59,320 nucleotides of DNA from SG8-41 sp036397875 (GTDB lineage: Bacteria; Pseudomonadota; Gammaproteobacteria; Burkholderiales; SG8-41). Below the pieces are notes generated by a model, which searched no databases, was not told where the DNA came from, and saw only the letters and a program-made list of their open reading frames with translations. The first letter of the stretch is position 1, and every line of letters starts with the position of its first letter. A program made the position numbers and the translations under genes. The DNA lies in assembly GCA_036397875.1 (NCBI GenBank), contig DASWIC010000005.1, positions 1-59,320 of the forward strand, given 5' to 3'. Of this stretch, positions 50,488 to 59,010 are shown one piece after another.

Positions 50488-51398
50488 GATCTCTTGTCGC
50501 GGGCGAACAGCTCGTCGAGCTTGCGCTCGTAGGCGTGGTAGTCGAGAGTTTCGTAGAGCTCGTCGCGCGTCTGCATCAGCTCCAGCACGCCCTTCTGCGT
50601 GCCGTCCCGGCGCACCGCCTGGTAGACCCGCAACGCCGCCGCGTTCATGGCCCGGAATGCCGACAGGGGATAGAGCACCATCGCGACGCCGGCGCCCGCG
50701 AGCTCCTGCACCGAGTACAGCGGGGTCTTCCCGAACTCGGTGATGTTGGCGAGTATCGGAACTTTCACGGCTTCGGCGAACTTCCGGTACATCGGGAGTT
50801 CGGTGATCGCCTCCGGGAAAATCATGTCGGCGCCGGCCTCCACGCACGCGCACGCGCGGTCGATCGCCGCCTGCAAACCTTCCACCGCCAGCGCGTCGGT
50901 GCGCGCCATCACCACGAACCGGGAATCGGTCTTGGCATCCGCCGCGGCCTTGACCCGGTCCACCATTTCCTGCTGCGACACGAGCTCCTTGTTCGGGCGA
51001 TGGCCGCAGCGCTTGGCGCCGACCTGGTCCTCCAGGTGCATCGCGGCCGCGCCGAACTTGATGAGGGATTTCACCGTCCGGGCGATGTTGTGCGCGCTTG
51101 CGCCGAAGCCGGTGTCCACGTCCACCAGCAACGGCAGCGGGCAGGCATCGGTGATGCGGCGCACGTCGGTGAGCACGTCGTCGAGCCCGCTGATGCCCAG
51201 ATCAGGCACGCCCAGCGAGCCGGCGGCCACCCCCCCGCCCGAAAGGTAGATGGCACGGTAGCCGACGCGCTGCGCCATGCGCGCTGAATAGGCATTGATG
51301 GTGCCGATGACCTGCAGCGGGCGCTCGACCTCGACCGCGGCGCGAAAGCGTGCGCCGGGCGATCCGGTCGCAACCGAGGAAGAGTGTTGTTCGCTCAT
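50481..51398 (-). CDS. prpB: Isocitrate lyase/PEP mutase family, probable 2-methylisocitrate lyase
   Basis: A 305-aa TIM-barrel lyase. The metal-binding VDVDTGFG (residues 93-100) and the catalytic-loop KRCGHRP with Cys131 match methylisocitrate lyases, which make pyruvate and succinate. The pattern INAYSARMAQRVGYRAIYLSGGG is typical. No prpC, acnD or prpD is nearby, so a role in another C4/C5 acid pathway is possible: oxaloacetate decarboxylase and 2,3-dimethylmalate lyase share this fold. It diverges from an IclR regulator gene. Confidence 0.88.
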   Translation of the reverse strand: MSEQHSSSVATGSPGARFRAAVEVERPLQVIGTINAYSARMAQRVGYRAIYLSGGGVAAGSLGVPDLGISGLDDVLTDVRRITDACPLPLLVDVDTGFGASAHNIARTVKSLIKFGAAAMHLEDQVGAKRCGHRPNKELVSQQEMVDRVKAAADAKTDSRFVVMARTDALAVEGLQAAIDRACACVEAGADMIFPEAITELPMYRKFAEAVKVPILANITEFGKTPLYSVQELAGAGVAMVLYPLSAFRAMNAAALRVYQAVRRDGTQKGVLELMQTRDELYETLDYHAYERKLDELFARDKRSK

Positions 51399-51576
51399 GG
51401 CGTGTCACCCGGAAATCGGTCCGGGCAGGAGAACCGCGCGGCCCCGAGGTCCACAACGTGAACCACGGTAATGCGTCCAAGATATGGGTTTTACGTTACC
51501 ATGGGCCCCGCCGTTTTGCCAGGACCGCTCTGATGGCATAATCGCGGTTCGCTCACGATACGGACTTACCCCAGCC

Positions 51577-52380
51577 ATGCCCCGCAAGATTGAGGCCGAA
51601 GCCGGCACCCGCCTCACCGGCACCCAGAGCATCGAGCGCGCGCTGACGCTGCTGCGCGAGATCGCCGCCCACAACCGGAGCGGCTCGCGCCTGCTCGATC
51701 TCGCCACCCGCACCGGGCTGCAGCGCCCGACCGTGCATCGCATGCTGAAATGTCTCGCCGCGGAGAGCATAGTGCAGCAGGACCCCGACTCGCACCGCTA
51801 CTTTCTCGGCGCGATGATGTTCGAGCTCGGGCTCACGGCTGCGCCGCGTTTCAACCTGCGCGAGATCTGCCACCCGGCGCTGACCCGCATCGCGGAGGCG
51901 ACCGGCGATACCGTGTTCCTTACCCAAAGGAGCGGACTCGACTCGGTGTGCCTCGACCGGCGTGAAGGCGGTTTTCCGATCAAGACCTTCACGCTCGAGA
52001 TCGGCATGCGCCGTCCGCTCGGCGTCGGCACCGGCTCCCTCGCCATTCTGTCCGCGCTCGGCGAGGACGAGATCGAGCGCGTGGTCGCGGCCAACGCCGC
52101 GCGCCTGCCCGAGCACGGGCTCTCCGCGCCCGTTCTCCTCGCCCAGGTGAAGAAATCGCAGAAGCTGGGATACGCCATGCGCGATGTATCGGGACTTGCG
52201 GGCGTGCGCTCGGTAGGCCAGACGCTCCGCAACCAGAGCGGCATGGCATTCGCCGCGATTTCGGTGTCCACGATCTCCAGCAGAATGAGCGACAAGCGCG
52301 CAGCAGAGGTCGCCCAGCTGCTGAAAGGCGAGTCGCGCCAGATCGAACGCCAGCTCGCGAGCGGCGCCGAGCTTCGCTAG
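51577..52380 (+). CDS. IclR-family transcriptional regulator
   Basis: A 267-aa regulator. The N-terminal winged helix (QSIERALTLLREIAAHN, GLQRPTVHRMLKCLAAE) is followed by an IclR effector domain (DTVFLTQRSGLDSVCLDRREGGFP, GVGTGSLAILSALGEDEIERVV). It sits divergently between the PrpB-like/dehydrogenase pair and the CoA-transferase operon, so it probably senses an organic acid and controls both. The 178-base divergent region holds AT-rich DNA near 51490. The ATG at 51577 gives the normal N-terminal tail. Confidence 0.92.
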   Translation: MPRKIEAEAGTRLTGTQSIERALTLLREIAAHNRSGSRLLDLATRTGLQRPTVHRMLKCLAAESIVQQDPDSHRYFLGAMMFELGLTAAPRFNLREICHPALTRIAEATGDTVFLTQRSGLDSVCLDRREGGFPIKTFTLEIGMRRPLGVGTGSLAILSALGEDEIERVVAANAARLPEHGLSAPVLLAQVKKSQKLGYAMRDVSGLAGVRSVGQTLRNQSGMAFAAISVSTISSRMSDKRAAEVAQLLKGESRQIERQLASGAELR

Positions 52381-52520
52381 CGGGCCTGGCGCAGGGCGCG
52401 CGCCGCCGGTGTCGCCCTCGCGTTGCGACCGCATGGCTCCAGCTGCTATCGTGGCCGTCGCCCCTTGCGCCCGGCATCCCCGCGCGGAAGCCCAAGTCAA
52501 GTCCGACTGACCGCCACCTC

Positions 52521-53762
52521 ATGAAGCCCTACGAGCCCGCGGCGCGCTGTCCTCTGGACGGCATGCGCGTGCTCGATTTGTCGCGCCTCGTCGCCGGCAA
52601 TACGCTGACGCAGGTGCTGGGCGATTTCGGCGCGGAAGTGATCAAGGTCGAGCCCCCCACGGGCGACACCCTGCGCGCCTGGCAGGTGAACGGCGTGCCG
52701 ACCAACTGGAAGCTCTACTCGCGCAACAAGAAGAGCCTGTGCCTCGAGCTGCGCAGGCCGGAGGCGCGGAAGCTCCTGCTCGATCTCGTTCCGAGCGCCG
52801 CCATTTTCATCGAGAGCTTCCGGCCCGGCACGCTCGAGGACATGGGGCTTGCGCCCGCCGGCTTGCTCGAGCGCAACCCGAAGCTCGTCATCGTGCGCAT
52901 CTCGGGCTGGGGCCAGGCCGGGCCGTACCGCCGGCGCCCCGGCTTCGGCACCCTGGTCGAGGGCATGTCGGGCTTCGCGTCCTTCAATGGCTTCGCCGAC
53001 CGCGAGCCGGTGCTGCCGCCGATTTATCTCGCGGACACCGTGGCCGGGCTCTACGGCGCCGCGGGCGCGATGATCGCGCTGCGCGCGGCCGAGAGCAACG
53101 GCGGCCGCGGGCAGGTGATCGACCTGCCGCTGCTCGATCCGCTGTTCGCCGTGCTCGGTCCCCAGGCCGCCAACTACCGGCTGACCGGCAAAGTGAAGCC
53201 GCGCACCGGCAGCCGCTCGACCAATGCCGCGCCGCGCAATGCCTACCGCTGCAAGGACGGAAGATACGTGGGGCTGTCGGCCTCCACCCAGAAAATGGCC
53301 GAGCGGGTGTTCCGCTCGATCGGCCGGGCCGACCTCATCGACCATCCACGCTACCGCTCCAATGCCGACCGGGTGCAGCATGCCGAGGAGCTCGACGCGA
53401 TCATCGGCGGGTTTGTCGCCCAGCGCACCCAGGCGGAGAATGTTGCGTTCTTCGAGCAGGCCGAGGTCACGATCGGCCCGATCTACGACATCTCCCAGAT
53501 ACTCGAGGACCCGCACGTGATCGACCGGGACCTGATTGCGGACTACCCGGACAGCGATATGGGCGCGTTCCCGATGCATCACGTGGTGCCGCGGTTTCTC
53601 GGCACGCCCGGCGCGATCCGCACGCCTGCTCCGCGGCTGGGCGAGCACAACCGCGTGCTCCTCGCCGAAATCGGCGTCGATGAGTTGGCCTACGCGCAGC
53701 TGCTCGCCTCGGGCGTAGCATGCGAAGGCGATCGCTCAACGGCCGTGAGCGGTGAGCAATAG
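52521..53762 (+). CDS. CaiB/BaiF family (class III) CoA transferase
   Basis: A 413-aa CoA transferase. The family start GMRVLDLSRLVAGNTLTQVLGDFGAEVIKVE is clear, and the catalytic Asp aligned with formyl-CoA transferase Asp169 is Asp172 in YLADTVAGLYGA. Substrates are unknown. Followed by a CitE-like lyase, a MaoC-like hydratase and a second class III transferase, it probably activates a dicarboxylic acid (itaconate, mesaconate or citramalate). The C-terminal 15 residues look like spacer read-through. Confidence 0.92.
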   Translation: MKPYEPAARCPLDGMRVLDLSRLVAGNTLTQVLGDFGAEVIKVEPPTGDTLRAWQVNGVPTNWKLYSRNKKSLCLELRRPEARKLLLDLVPSAAIFIESFRPGTLEDMGLAPAGLLERNPKLVIVRISGWGQAGPYRRRPGFGTLVEGMSGFASFNGFADREPVLPPIYLADTVAGLYGAAGAMIALRAAESNGGRGQVIDLPLLDPLFAVLGPQAANYRLTGKVKPRTGSRSTNAAPRNAYRCKDGRYVGLSASTQKMAERVFRSIGRADLIDHPRYRSNADRVQHAEELDAIIGGFVAQRTQAENVAFFEQAEVTIGPIYDISQILEDPHVIDRDLIADYPDSDMGAFPMHHVVPRFLGTPGAIRTPAPRLGEHNRVLLAEIGVDELAYAQLLASGVACEGDRSTAVSGEQ

Positions 53763-53808
53763 GCGGTAGAGTCCAAAGCCCGGTGTTACGGCTTACCCAG
53801 GAGAACCG

Positions 53809-54717
53809 ATGAAAGCAGATCTGCCGGTGTGGCGTTCCCTGCTTTACGTGCCGGTCAACGTCGAGAAATTCATCGACAAGGCGCACACGCGCGGCGCGGA
53901 CGTGCTCCAGCTGGACCTCGAGGACGCGGTGCCGCCGTCGGAGAAGGACAAGGCCCGGACCCTGGTCGAGAAGAACGCGGCGCGCGTGCGGCGCGGCGGC
54001 GCGGACGTGGTGGTGCGCATCAACCAGCCGCTGTCGCTCGCGGTTCGCGACCTCGAGCACTCGATCGGTCACGACGTCGACGGCATCGCCATCACCAAGG
54101 CGGACAGCGCCTCGCACGTGAGGCTCCTCGACCAGCTCGTCAGCGAGCTCGAGGTGAAGCGCGGAATGACGGCGGGGCACACGAAGTTCATCGTGATGAT
54201 CGAGACCGCGGACGCCTTCACCCGCATCGACGAGATCCCGCGCGCAAGCGCGCGCGTGGTGGCGATGAACATCGGCGGCGAGGATTTCGCGCTCGATCTC
54301 AACGCGCAGCCGGACGAGGACGTGCTGCTGCACCCCAAGCAGCGCATGATCATCGCGGCGCGCGCCGCCGGCGTGATGCCGCTCGGCTTCATCGGCACGG
54401 TGGCCGACTTCAGCGACTGGGAAAAATTCCGGCTCATGGTGCGCCGCGCTCGCCGCTTCGGCTTCGACGGCGCCGGCTGCATCCACCCCGGGCAGGTGAC
54501 GATCGTGAACGAGGAGTACACCCCGAGCGCGGAAGAGGTGGCCTACGCGCGCAAGGTGATCCAGATGGACCGGGAAGCGCAGGCAGCCGGGCGCGGCTCG
54601 TTCCAGATCGACGGCAAGATGATCGACATCCCCGTCGTGGTGCGCGCGGAGCGGCTGCTCCGGCGCTACGAGGCAATCAAGCAGCGCGAGGCGAGGACCC
54701 ACGCCGCCGCCCGGTGA
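53809..54717 (+). CDS. HpcH/HpaI-CitE family lyase, probable citramalyl-CoA/malyl-CoA lyase
   Basis: A 302-aa TIM-barrel lyase. RSLLYVPVNVEKFIDKA, the metal-binding LQLDLEDAVPPSEKDKAR, VMIETADAF with its Glu, and GGEDFALDL with its Asp are all present, as is the CoA-lyase ending GFDGAGCIHPGQVTIVNEEYTPS. It cleaves 3-hydroxyacyl-CoA compounds into acetyl-CoA plus a 2-oxoacid. In this cluster citramalyl-CoA to acetyl-CoA and pyruvate fits best. An AGGAG ribosome site precedes the ATG. Confidence 0.92.
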   Translation: MKADLPVWRSLLYVPVNVEKFIDKAHTRGADVLQLDLEDAVPPSEKDKARTLVEKNAARVRRGGADVVVRINQPLSLAVRDLEHSIGHDVDGIAITKADSASHVRLLDQLVSELEVKRGMTAGHTKFIVMIETADAFTRIDEIPRASARVVAMNIGGEDFALDLNAQPDEDVLLHPKQRMIIAARAAGVMPLGFIGTVADFSDWEKFRLMVRRARRFGFDGAGCIHPGQVTIVNEEYTPSAEEVAYARKVIQMDREAQAAGRGSFQIDGKMIDIPVVVRAERLLRRYEAIKQREARTHAAAR

Positions 54718-54720
54718 GGC

Positions 54721-54762
54721 GTGACCGGTGACCCGAGACCGGAACAAGGACCCAGGACCCAT
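54721..54762. repeat. Six phased heptamers running into the hydratase start codon
   Basis: GTGACCG, GTGACCC, GAGACCG, GAACAAG, GACCCAG and GACCCAT are contiguous. The last unit supplies the AT of the ATG at 54761. Confidence 0.65.
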
Positions 54763-55612
54763 GACGCAAGAACTCGAAAAGCTCAGGGAATGGATCGGCC
54801 AGAAGGAATCGGGCGTCGATTACGTCACTGTCCCCGCCGTGCACCGGCTCGCGGCGACGCTCGACCGCGACGATCCCATGCCGCGGATGGGTGACCCCTT
54901 GCCGGTCGGCTGGCACCAGATCCTGTTCCCGCGCGTGGTGCGTCACTCGCAGATCGGCGCCGACGGCCACCCGCAGCGCGGCGACTTCCTGCCGCCGGTG
55001 CCATTGCCGCGGCGCATGTTCGCCGGCAAGCGCACCACGTTCCACGAGAGTCTTCGCGTGGGCGACGAAGTGCGCCGCGATTCCATCATCCAGGACGTCA
55101 CCGTGAAGCAGGGCCGCACCGGAACGATGGTGTTCGTGACGGTGAAGACCGGGCTCACGAGCCCGCGCGGGCTCGCCATCACCGAGGAGCAGGACCTCGT
55201 CTACCGCGAGGCCCCCGCGCCCGGCGCCCCGCCCCAGCCGCCGCAGCCCGCGCCGGGAAAGGCGGTGTGGACCCGCACCGTCACGCCCGATCCGGTCATG
55301 CTGTTTCGCTATTCCGCACTCACCTTCAACGGGCATCGCATCCACTACGACAAGCCGTACGTGACCCAGGTCGAGGGCTATCCCGACCTGATCATGAACG
55401 GCGGCCTCACCACGCTCCTCGTGTTCGAGCTCGCGCGCACCCACGCATCGAGCCCCATCCGCCACATCACCTCGCGCAATGTGCGCGCGCTGTTCGTGAA
55501 CCAGCCGATCACGCTCGGCGGGGAGCCGTCGGCCGACAACAAGACGGCGAAGCTCTGGGCGCTGGACCCGGAGGGCGCCCTCGCCCTCACCGCGGACGCA
55601 GAGTTCCGCTGA
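54761..55612 (+). CDS. MaoC/FAS1-type hydratase (mesaconyl-C4-CoA or itaconyl-CoA hydratase-like)
   Basis: A 283-aa double-hotdog hydratase. The N-terminal half has PLPVGWHQILFPRVVRHSQIGADGHPQRGDFLPP. The C-terminal half has the catalytic FRYSALTFNGHRIHYDKPYV with the Asn-x-His pattern. This subfamily includes mesaconyl-C4-CoA hydratase of the 3-hydroxypropionate bicycle and itaconyl-CoA hydratases. Between a CitE-like lyase and CoA transferases, it would make citramalyl-CoA. ATG 54761 is chosen; the GTG at 54728 starts within the repeat. Confidence 0.87.
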   Translation: MTQELEKLREWIGQKESGVDYVTVPAVHRLAATLDRDDPMPRMGDPLPVGWHQILFPRVVRHSQIGADGHPQRGDFLPPVPLPRRMFAGKRTTFHESLRVGDEVRRDSIIQDVTVKQGRTGTMVFVTVKTGLTSPRGLAITEEQDLVYREAPAPGAPPQPPQPAPGKAVWTRTVTPDPVMLFRYSALTFNGHRIHYDKPYVTQVEGYPDLIMNGGLTTLLVFELARTHASSPIRHITSRNVRALFVNQPITLGGEPSADNKTAKLWALDPEGALALTADAEFR

Positions 55613-55626
55613 TGGTACAGGTCATC

Positions 55627-55654
55627 CTTCTGCCTTCTGCCTTCTGCCTTCGAG
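55627..55654 (+). repeat. CTTCTGC heptamer array
   Basis: Three perfect tandem copies of CTTCTGC and one degenerate CTTCGAG in the 50-base spacer between the hydratase and the second CoA transferase. It is a different heptamer from the GTGAYNN class but has the same 7-base period. Confidence 0.75.
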
Positions 55655-55662
55655 CGTAGCGT

Positions 55663-56874
55663 ATGTCCGGCGGCCCCCTCGAAGGCGTGCGCGTGATCGA
55701 CCTCACGTCCGTCGTGGTCGGGCCGCTCGCGACGCAGATCCTCGCCGATCATGGGGCCGAGGTCATCAAGGTCGAATCGAGGGCCGGCGACCTGGTGCGC
55801 GTGATGAATGGCCGGTCGGTCACGCCAGGCATGGGAGCCAAGTTCCTGCACTTGAACCGCAACAAGCGCTCGATCGTGCTCGATCTCAAGCAGCCCGCCG
55901 GGCACGCGGCGCTCATGCGGCTGCTCCAGGGCGCCGACGTCATGCTCTGGAACAATCGCCCCCAATCGATGGCGCGCATGCGGCTGTCCTACGACGACGT
56001 GCGCGCGGCCAACCCGGGGATCATCTACTGCGGCATGTTCGGTTTCGGCCAGGACGGGCGCTACCGCGACAAGCCGGCCTACGACACCATCATCCAGGGC
56101 GTCGGCGGCATGGCCGCGCTCAACCACATCACGACGGGCGAGCCGCGCTTCGTTCCGATGGTGGTGGCGGACAAGGTGGTGGGCTTGATCGCGGTGCAGA
56201 TGATCGCGATGGCACTCTACCGCCGCGAACGCAGCGGCGAGGGCTGCTCGATCGAGATCCCGATGTTCGAGAACCTGGTCAAGTTCGTGCTGGAAGAGCA
56301 CATGTACCTGAAGACTTTCGAGCCGCCGCTCGGCGGCGCCGGCGACCCGCGCATCCTCGACGCGAGCAACCGGCCGATCCCCACCCGGGACGGCTGGATC
56401 TGCATGTCGGCCAACACCGACGCGCAGGCGTTCGCCTTCTTTGACGGGATCGGGCGCCCGGAGCTCAAGACCGACGCGCGCTTCCGCAGCGTGCCCGCGC
56501 GATTCGCCCACGTTAAGGAGTACTTCCAGGTCCGCATGGAGGCGCTGAAGGAGAAGACCACCGCCGAGTGGCTCGAGATCTTCGATCGCCTGGACGTTCC
56601 CGCGATGGCCTACAACTCGCTCGAGAGCCTACTCGAGGATCCGCACCTCGCGGACATCGGCTTCTTCGAGCAGAAGGACCACCCCACGGAGGGCCGGACG
56701 CGCAGCATGCGGCTGCCCAACAAGTGGTCCACCGGCACGCGCCGCGAGTGGAACCCGGCGCCCAAGCTCGGCCAGCACAGCGTCGAGATCCTGCGCGAGG
56801 CCGGCTACGACGACGCCGCGATCGAGGCCATGGTCGCGAGCGGCGCGACCTTCGACGGGCGGTTGAACGGATGA
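55663..56874 (+). CDS. CaiB/BaiF family (class III) CoA transferase, second copy
   Basis: A 403-aa class III CoA transferase, clearly not a recent duplicate of the first. The start is EGVRVIDLTSVVVGPLATQILADHGAEVIKVE, and the catalytic Asp is Asp170 in MVVADKVVGLIAVQ. The end SVEILREAGYDDAAIEAM is typical. One of the two transferases may take CoA from a succinyl- or acetyl-CoA donor and the other may move CoA within a C5 dicarboxylate; which does which is not readable. The following spacer to 57070 has no further gene. Confidence 0.92.
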   Translation: MSGGPLEGVRVIDLTSVVVGPLATQILADHGAEVIKVESRAGDLVRVMNGRSVTPGMGAKFLHLNRNKRSIVLDLKQPAGHAALMRLLQGADVMLWNNRPQSMARMRLSYDDVRAANPGIIYCGMFGFGQDGRYRDKPAYDTIIQGVGGMAALNHITTGEPRFVPMVVADKVVGLIAVQMIAMALYRRERSGEGCSIEIPMFENLVKFVLEEHMYLKTFEPPLGGAGDPRILDASNRPIPTRDGWICMSANTDAQAFAFFDGIGRPELKTDARFRSVPARFAHVKEYFQVRMEALKEKTTAEWLEIFDRLDVPAMAYNSLESLLEDPHLADIGFFEQKDHPTEGRTRSMRLPNKWSTGTRREWNPAPKLGQHSVEILREAGYDDAAIEAMVASGATFDGRLNG

Positions 56875-57070
56875 TGGTGAATGATGAGCGATCGCATGGA
56901 ACCTCGTGGCTGACGAGGCCCCTCGGCCATGTGCGGCCGCGCTGGCTGCTCACCGATTGGACTCATAGGAATAACCGGCGAGCGCCTGCTGTAAACTATG
57001 CGCCCCTGAACGTCATCCCGGCTGGCGGCGCGGCCGCCATCACCCGCAATCATCCCTTTCGGAGAACGAC

Positions 57071-57934
57071 ATGCAATTCCTGAATCCGCATCTGTTCCGT
57101 CTCGCCGCCGCCGTGCTCGCGGCCGTGCTCGCGCTTACCGCCTGTGCACAGACCGCCGCCCAGGACAAGGATTACACCCCGACCGTCGGGCAGGACGGCA
57201 AGGACGTCATCTGGGTGCCGACGCCGCAGGCGCTGGTCGAGCGGATGCTCGAGATGGCGAAGCTCACGGCGCGCGACATCCACTACGATCTCGGCAGCGG
57301 CGACGGGCGCACGGTCATCGCGGCCGCCAAGCGCGGGGCGCAGGCCTTCGGGGTGGAATACAACCCCGACATGGTCGTGCTCTCGGAGCGGGCCGCCGCC
57401 AAGGAAGGTGTCACGGGCAGGGTGACGTTCATCAATGGAGACATCTTCCAGACCGATTTCACCAGGGCGACCGTCGTCACGCTCTACCTGCTGCCGAGCC
57501 TCAACCTCAAGCTGCGCCCGACCCTCCTCAAGATGAAGCCGGGCACGCGCGTCGTCTCGCACGCCTTCAACATGGACGACTGGCAGCCCGACCAGACCGA
57601 GAGCGTGGAGGGCCGCACCGCCTACCTGTGGATCGTGCCGGCGCCGGTCGAGGGCACCTGGCGCTGGAACGGCTCCGGCAGCGGTCCCAGGGAATACCAG
57701 TTGAGGCTGCGCCAGCAGTTCCAGCGGGTCGAGGGGGAAGTCGAGCTCGACGGCAGACGGGGCGAGCTCCGCGACGCCAAGCTGCACGGCGATCAGATCA
57801 GCTTCTCGGTGCTGGACGCGAGCGGCGCGCGGCGCGATTTTGCCGGCCGTGTCGCCGGCAACTCGATTCACGGCGTCATGAAGCCGTTGAGCGGCTCAGC
57901 CGAGGCGAAGTGGTCGGCCACCCTCGCCAACTGA
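57071..57934 (+). CDS. SAM-dependent methyltransferase with lipoprotein-type signal
   Basis: A 287-aa protein with three parts. Residues 1-25 form a signal sequence ending in lipobox LTAC (Cys25). Residues 45-190 form a class I methyltransferase fold with motif I HYDLGSGDGRTVIAAAKRG (71-89), the acidic GVEYNPDMV and NGDIFQTDF; motif I resembles FAM173-type lysine methyltransferases. Residues 195-287 form a beta-rich tail. Export is predicted, yet SAM is cytosolic, so either the signal is an anchor or the domain no longer methylates. An AGGAGAA-like site (GGAGAACG) precedes the ATG. Confidence 0.82.
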   Translation: MQFLNPHLFRLAAAVLAAVLALTACAQTAAQDKDYTPTVGQDGKDVIWVPTPQALVERMLEMAKLTARDIHYDLGSGDGRTVIAAAKRGAQAFGVEYNPDMVVLSERAAAKEGVTGRVTFINGDIFQTDFTRATVVTLYLLPSLNLKLRPTLLKMKPGTRVVSHAFNMDDWQPDQTESVEGRTAYLWIVPAPVEGTWRWNGSGSGPREYQLRLRQQFQRVEGEVELDGRRGELRDAKLHGDQISFSVLDASGARRDFAGRVAGNSIHGVMKPLSGSAEAKWSATLAN

Positions 57935-57939
57935 CGCAA

Positions 57940-57999
57940 GTCATCCCCGCGGAGGCGGGTATCCCCTTCCCCCCTTGCGGGGGAAGGTAGGATGGGGGG
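57940..57999. repeat. Two adjacent dispersed palindromic repeats
   Basis: GTCATCCCCGCGGAGGCGGGTATCC (57940-57964) is a copy of the common TCATTCCCGCGAAGGCGGGAATCC-type element. It is followed directly by a C-tract/G-tract hairpin CCCCTTCCCCC..GGGGGAAGG (57963-57999). They fill the spacer after the methyltransferase gene and could act as its 3' end. Confidence 0.75.
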
Positions 58000-58027
58000 T
58001 CATCTCGATCTCATCCGGAGCGTAAAC

Positions 58028-58987
58028 ATGGCAGTCCCGCAACGCACAGCCGCGATCATCGGCGGCGGCATCATGGGGGGCGATATCGCCATCGTCTTCG
58101 CCGCCGGCGGCTGGAACGTGCACGTGATGAGCCCGTCGCGGAAGACGCGCGACGCGTTACCGGCACGCATTGCGGCCGGGCTGGCGGGACTCGCGGCCCC
58201 GCCGGCCCACGCATCCAACGTCAGGACCTATGCCAGGCTTGAAGACCTGCCGTGGCGCGACATCGGCATCGTGGTGGAAGCGGCGACCGAGGATCTGCCG
58301 CTCAAGCAGAAGCTGTTTGCGCAAATCGAGACGCTCGCGCGTCCCGACATCGCGCTCACGAGCAACACGTCGAATTTCCCGATCGGCGAGATCGGCAAGG
58401 CACTGAAGCACCGCGCCCGGGTCGCGGGCCTGCACTTCTTCATGCCCGCGCACCTCGTTCCGCTGGTGGAAGTGGTGAGCGCGGAATTCACCGATCCCCG
58501 CGTGGCGGAGGCACTGGTCACGCTCATGAAAACGCTCGGCAAGGCGCCGATCTGGGTGAAGAAGGACGTCCCCGGCTTTGTCGGCAACCGCATCCAGCAC
58601 GCCATGCTGCGCGAGGCGTTTTATCTCATCAACGACGGCGTCGTCGACGCGGAGGGCGTGGACACCGCGGTGCGCTGCGGCTTCGGCTTCCGCTTCATCG
58701 CCTGCGGGCCCATCCTGCAGAAGGAAATGTCCGGCTGGGACACCAACTATATCGTCGCCAAGGCGCTCTACCCGCATCTCTATAACAGCAAGACGCCCGC
58801 GCCGATCGTGAAGGCGCTGGTCGACAAGGGCCACCTGGGGATGAAAACAAAGCAGGGCTTCTGGAAGTGGGACGACGCGAAGATCGCGCAGGAAAAAGCG
58901 CGCATCGAGCGCTGCCTGCAGGCGGGGATGGAGATCCTCAGGTCAGACGGCGCGAAGCAGGAGAATGGTGGCCAGGGACGGAATTGA
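58028..58987 (+). CDS. 3-hydroxyacyl-CoA dehydrogenase family protein
   Basis: A 319-aa NAD-dependent dehydrogenase. The Rossmann motif is AAIIGGGIMGGDIAIVFAAGG, followed by VVEAATEDLPLKQKLFAQIE, SNTSNFPIGEIG and the catalytic His in GLHFFMPAHLVPLVEVV. The C-terminal helical domain has VPGFVGNRIQHAMLREAFYLI. It oxidises a 3-hydroxyacyl-CoA or a related 3-hydroxy acid; L-carnitine or 3-hydroxybutyryl substrates are possible. The last residues and the TGA stop lie inside the antisense of a tRNA-Phe remnant, so its C-terminus may have been altered by integration. Confidence 0.9.
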   Translation: MAVPQRTAAIIGGGIMGGDIAIVFAAGGWNVHVMSPSRKTRDALPARIAAGLAGLAAPPAHASNVRTYARLEDLPWRDIGIVVEAATEDLPLKQKLFAQIETLARPDIALTSNTSNFPIGEIGKALKHRARVAGLHFFMPAHLVPLVEVVSAEFTDPRVAEALVTLMKTLGKAPIWVKKDVPGFVGNRIQHAMLREAFYLINDGVVDAEGVDTAVRCGFGFRFIACGPILQKEMSGWDTNYIVAKALYPHLYNSKTPAPIVKALVDKGHLGMKTKQGFWKWDDAKIAQEKARIERCLQAGMEILRSDGAKQENGGQGRN

Positions 58988-59010
58988 ACCGCCGACACAA
59001 GGATTTTCAG
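58966..59010 (-). other. 3' half of tRNA-Phe: attachment-site remnant of an integrated element
   Basis: The minus strand reads anticodon loop CTGAAAA (GAA inside), TCCTT, variable GTGTC, T-arm GGCGG-TTCAATT-CCGTC, acceptor CCTGGCC, then ACCA. This is the 45-nt 3' part of tRNA-Phe. The 5' half is missing: the base before the anticodon loop joins unrelated, less GC-rich DNA and the 5' anticodon stem (AAGGA) is absent. Tyrosine integrases commonly leave such duplicates. The orientation puts the element to the right. Confidence 0.85.

Noticed and set aside
52521..53762. First CoA transferase suspected of lacking its catalytic Asp because PGFGTLV replaces a PxYD motif
   Set aside because: The residue aligned with formyl-CoA transferase Asp169 is Asp172 in LADTVAGL, so the catalytic residue is present.
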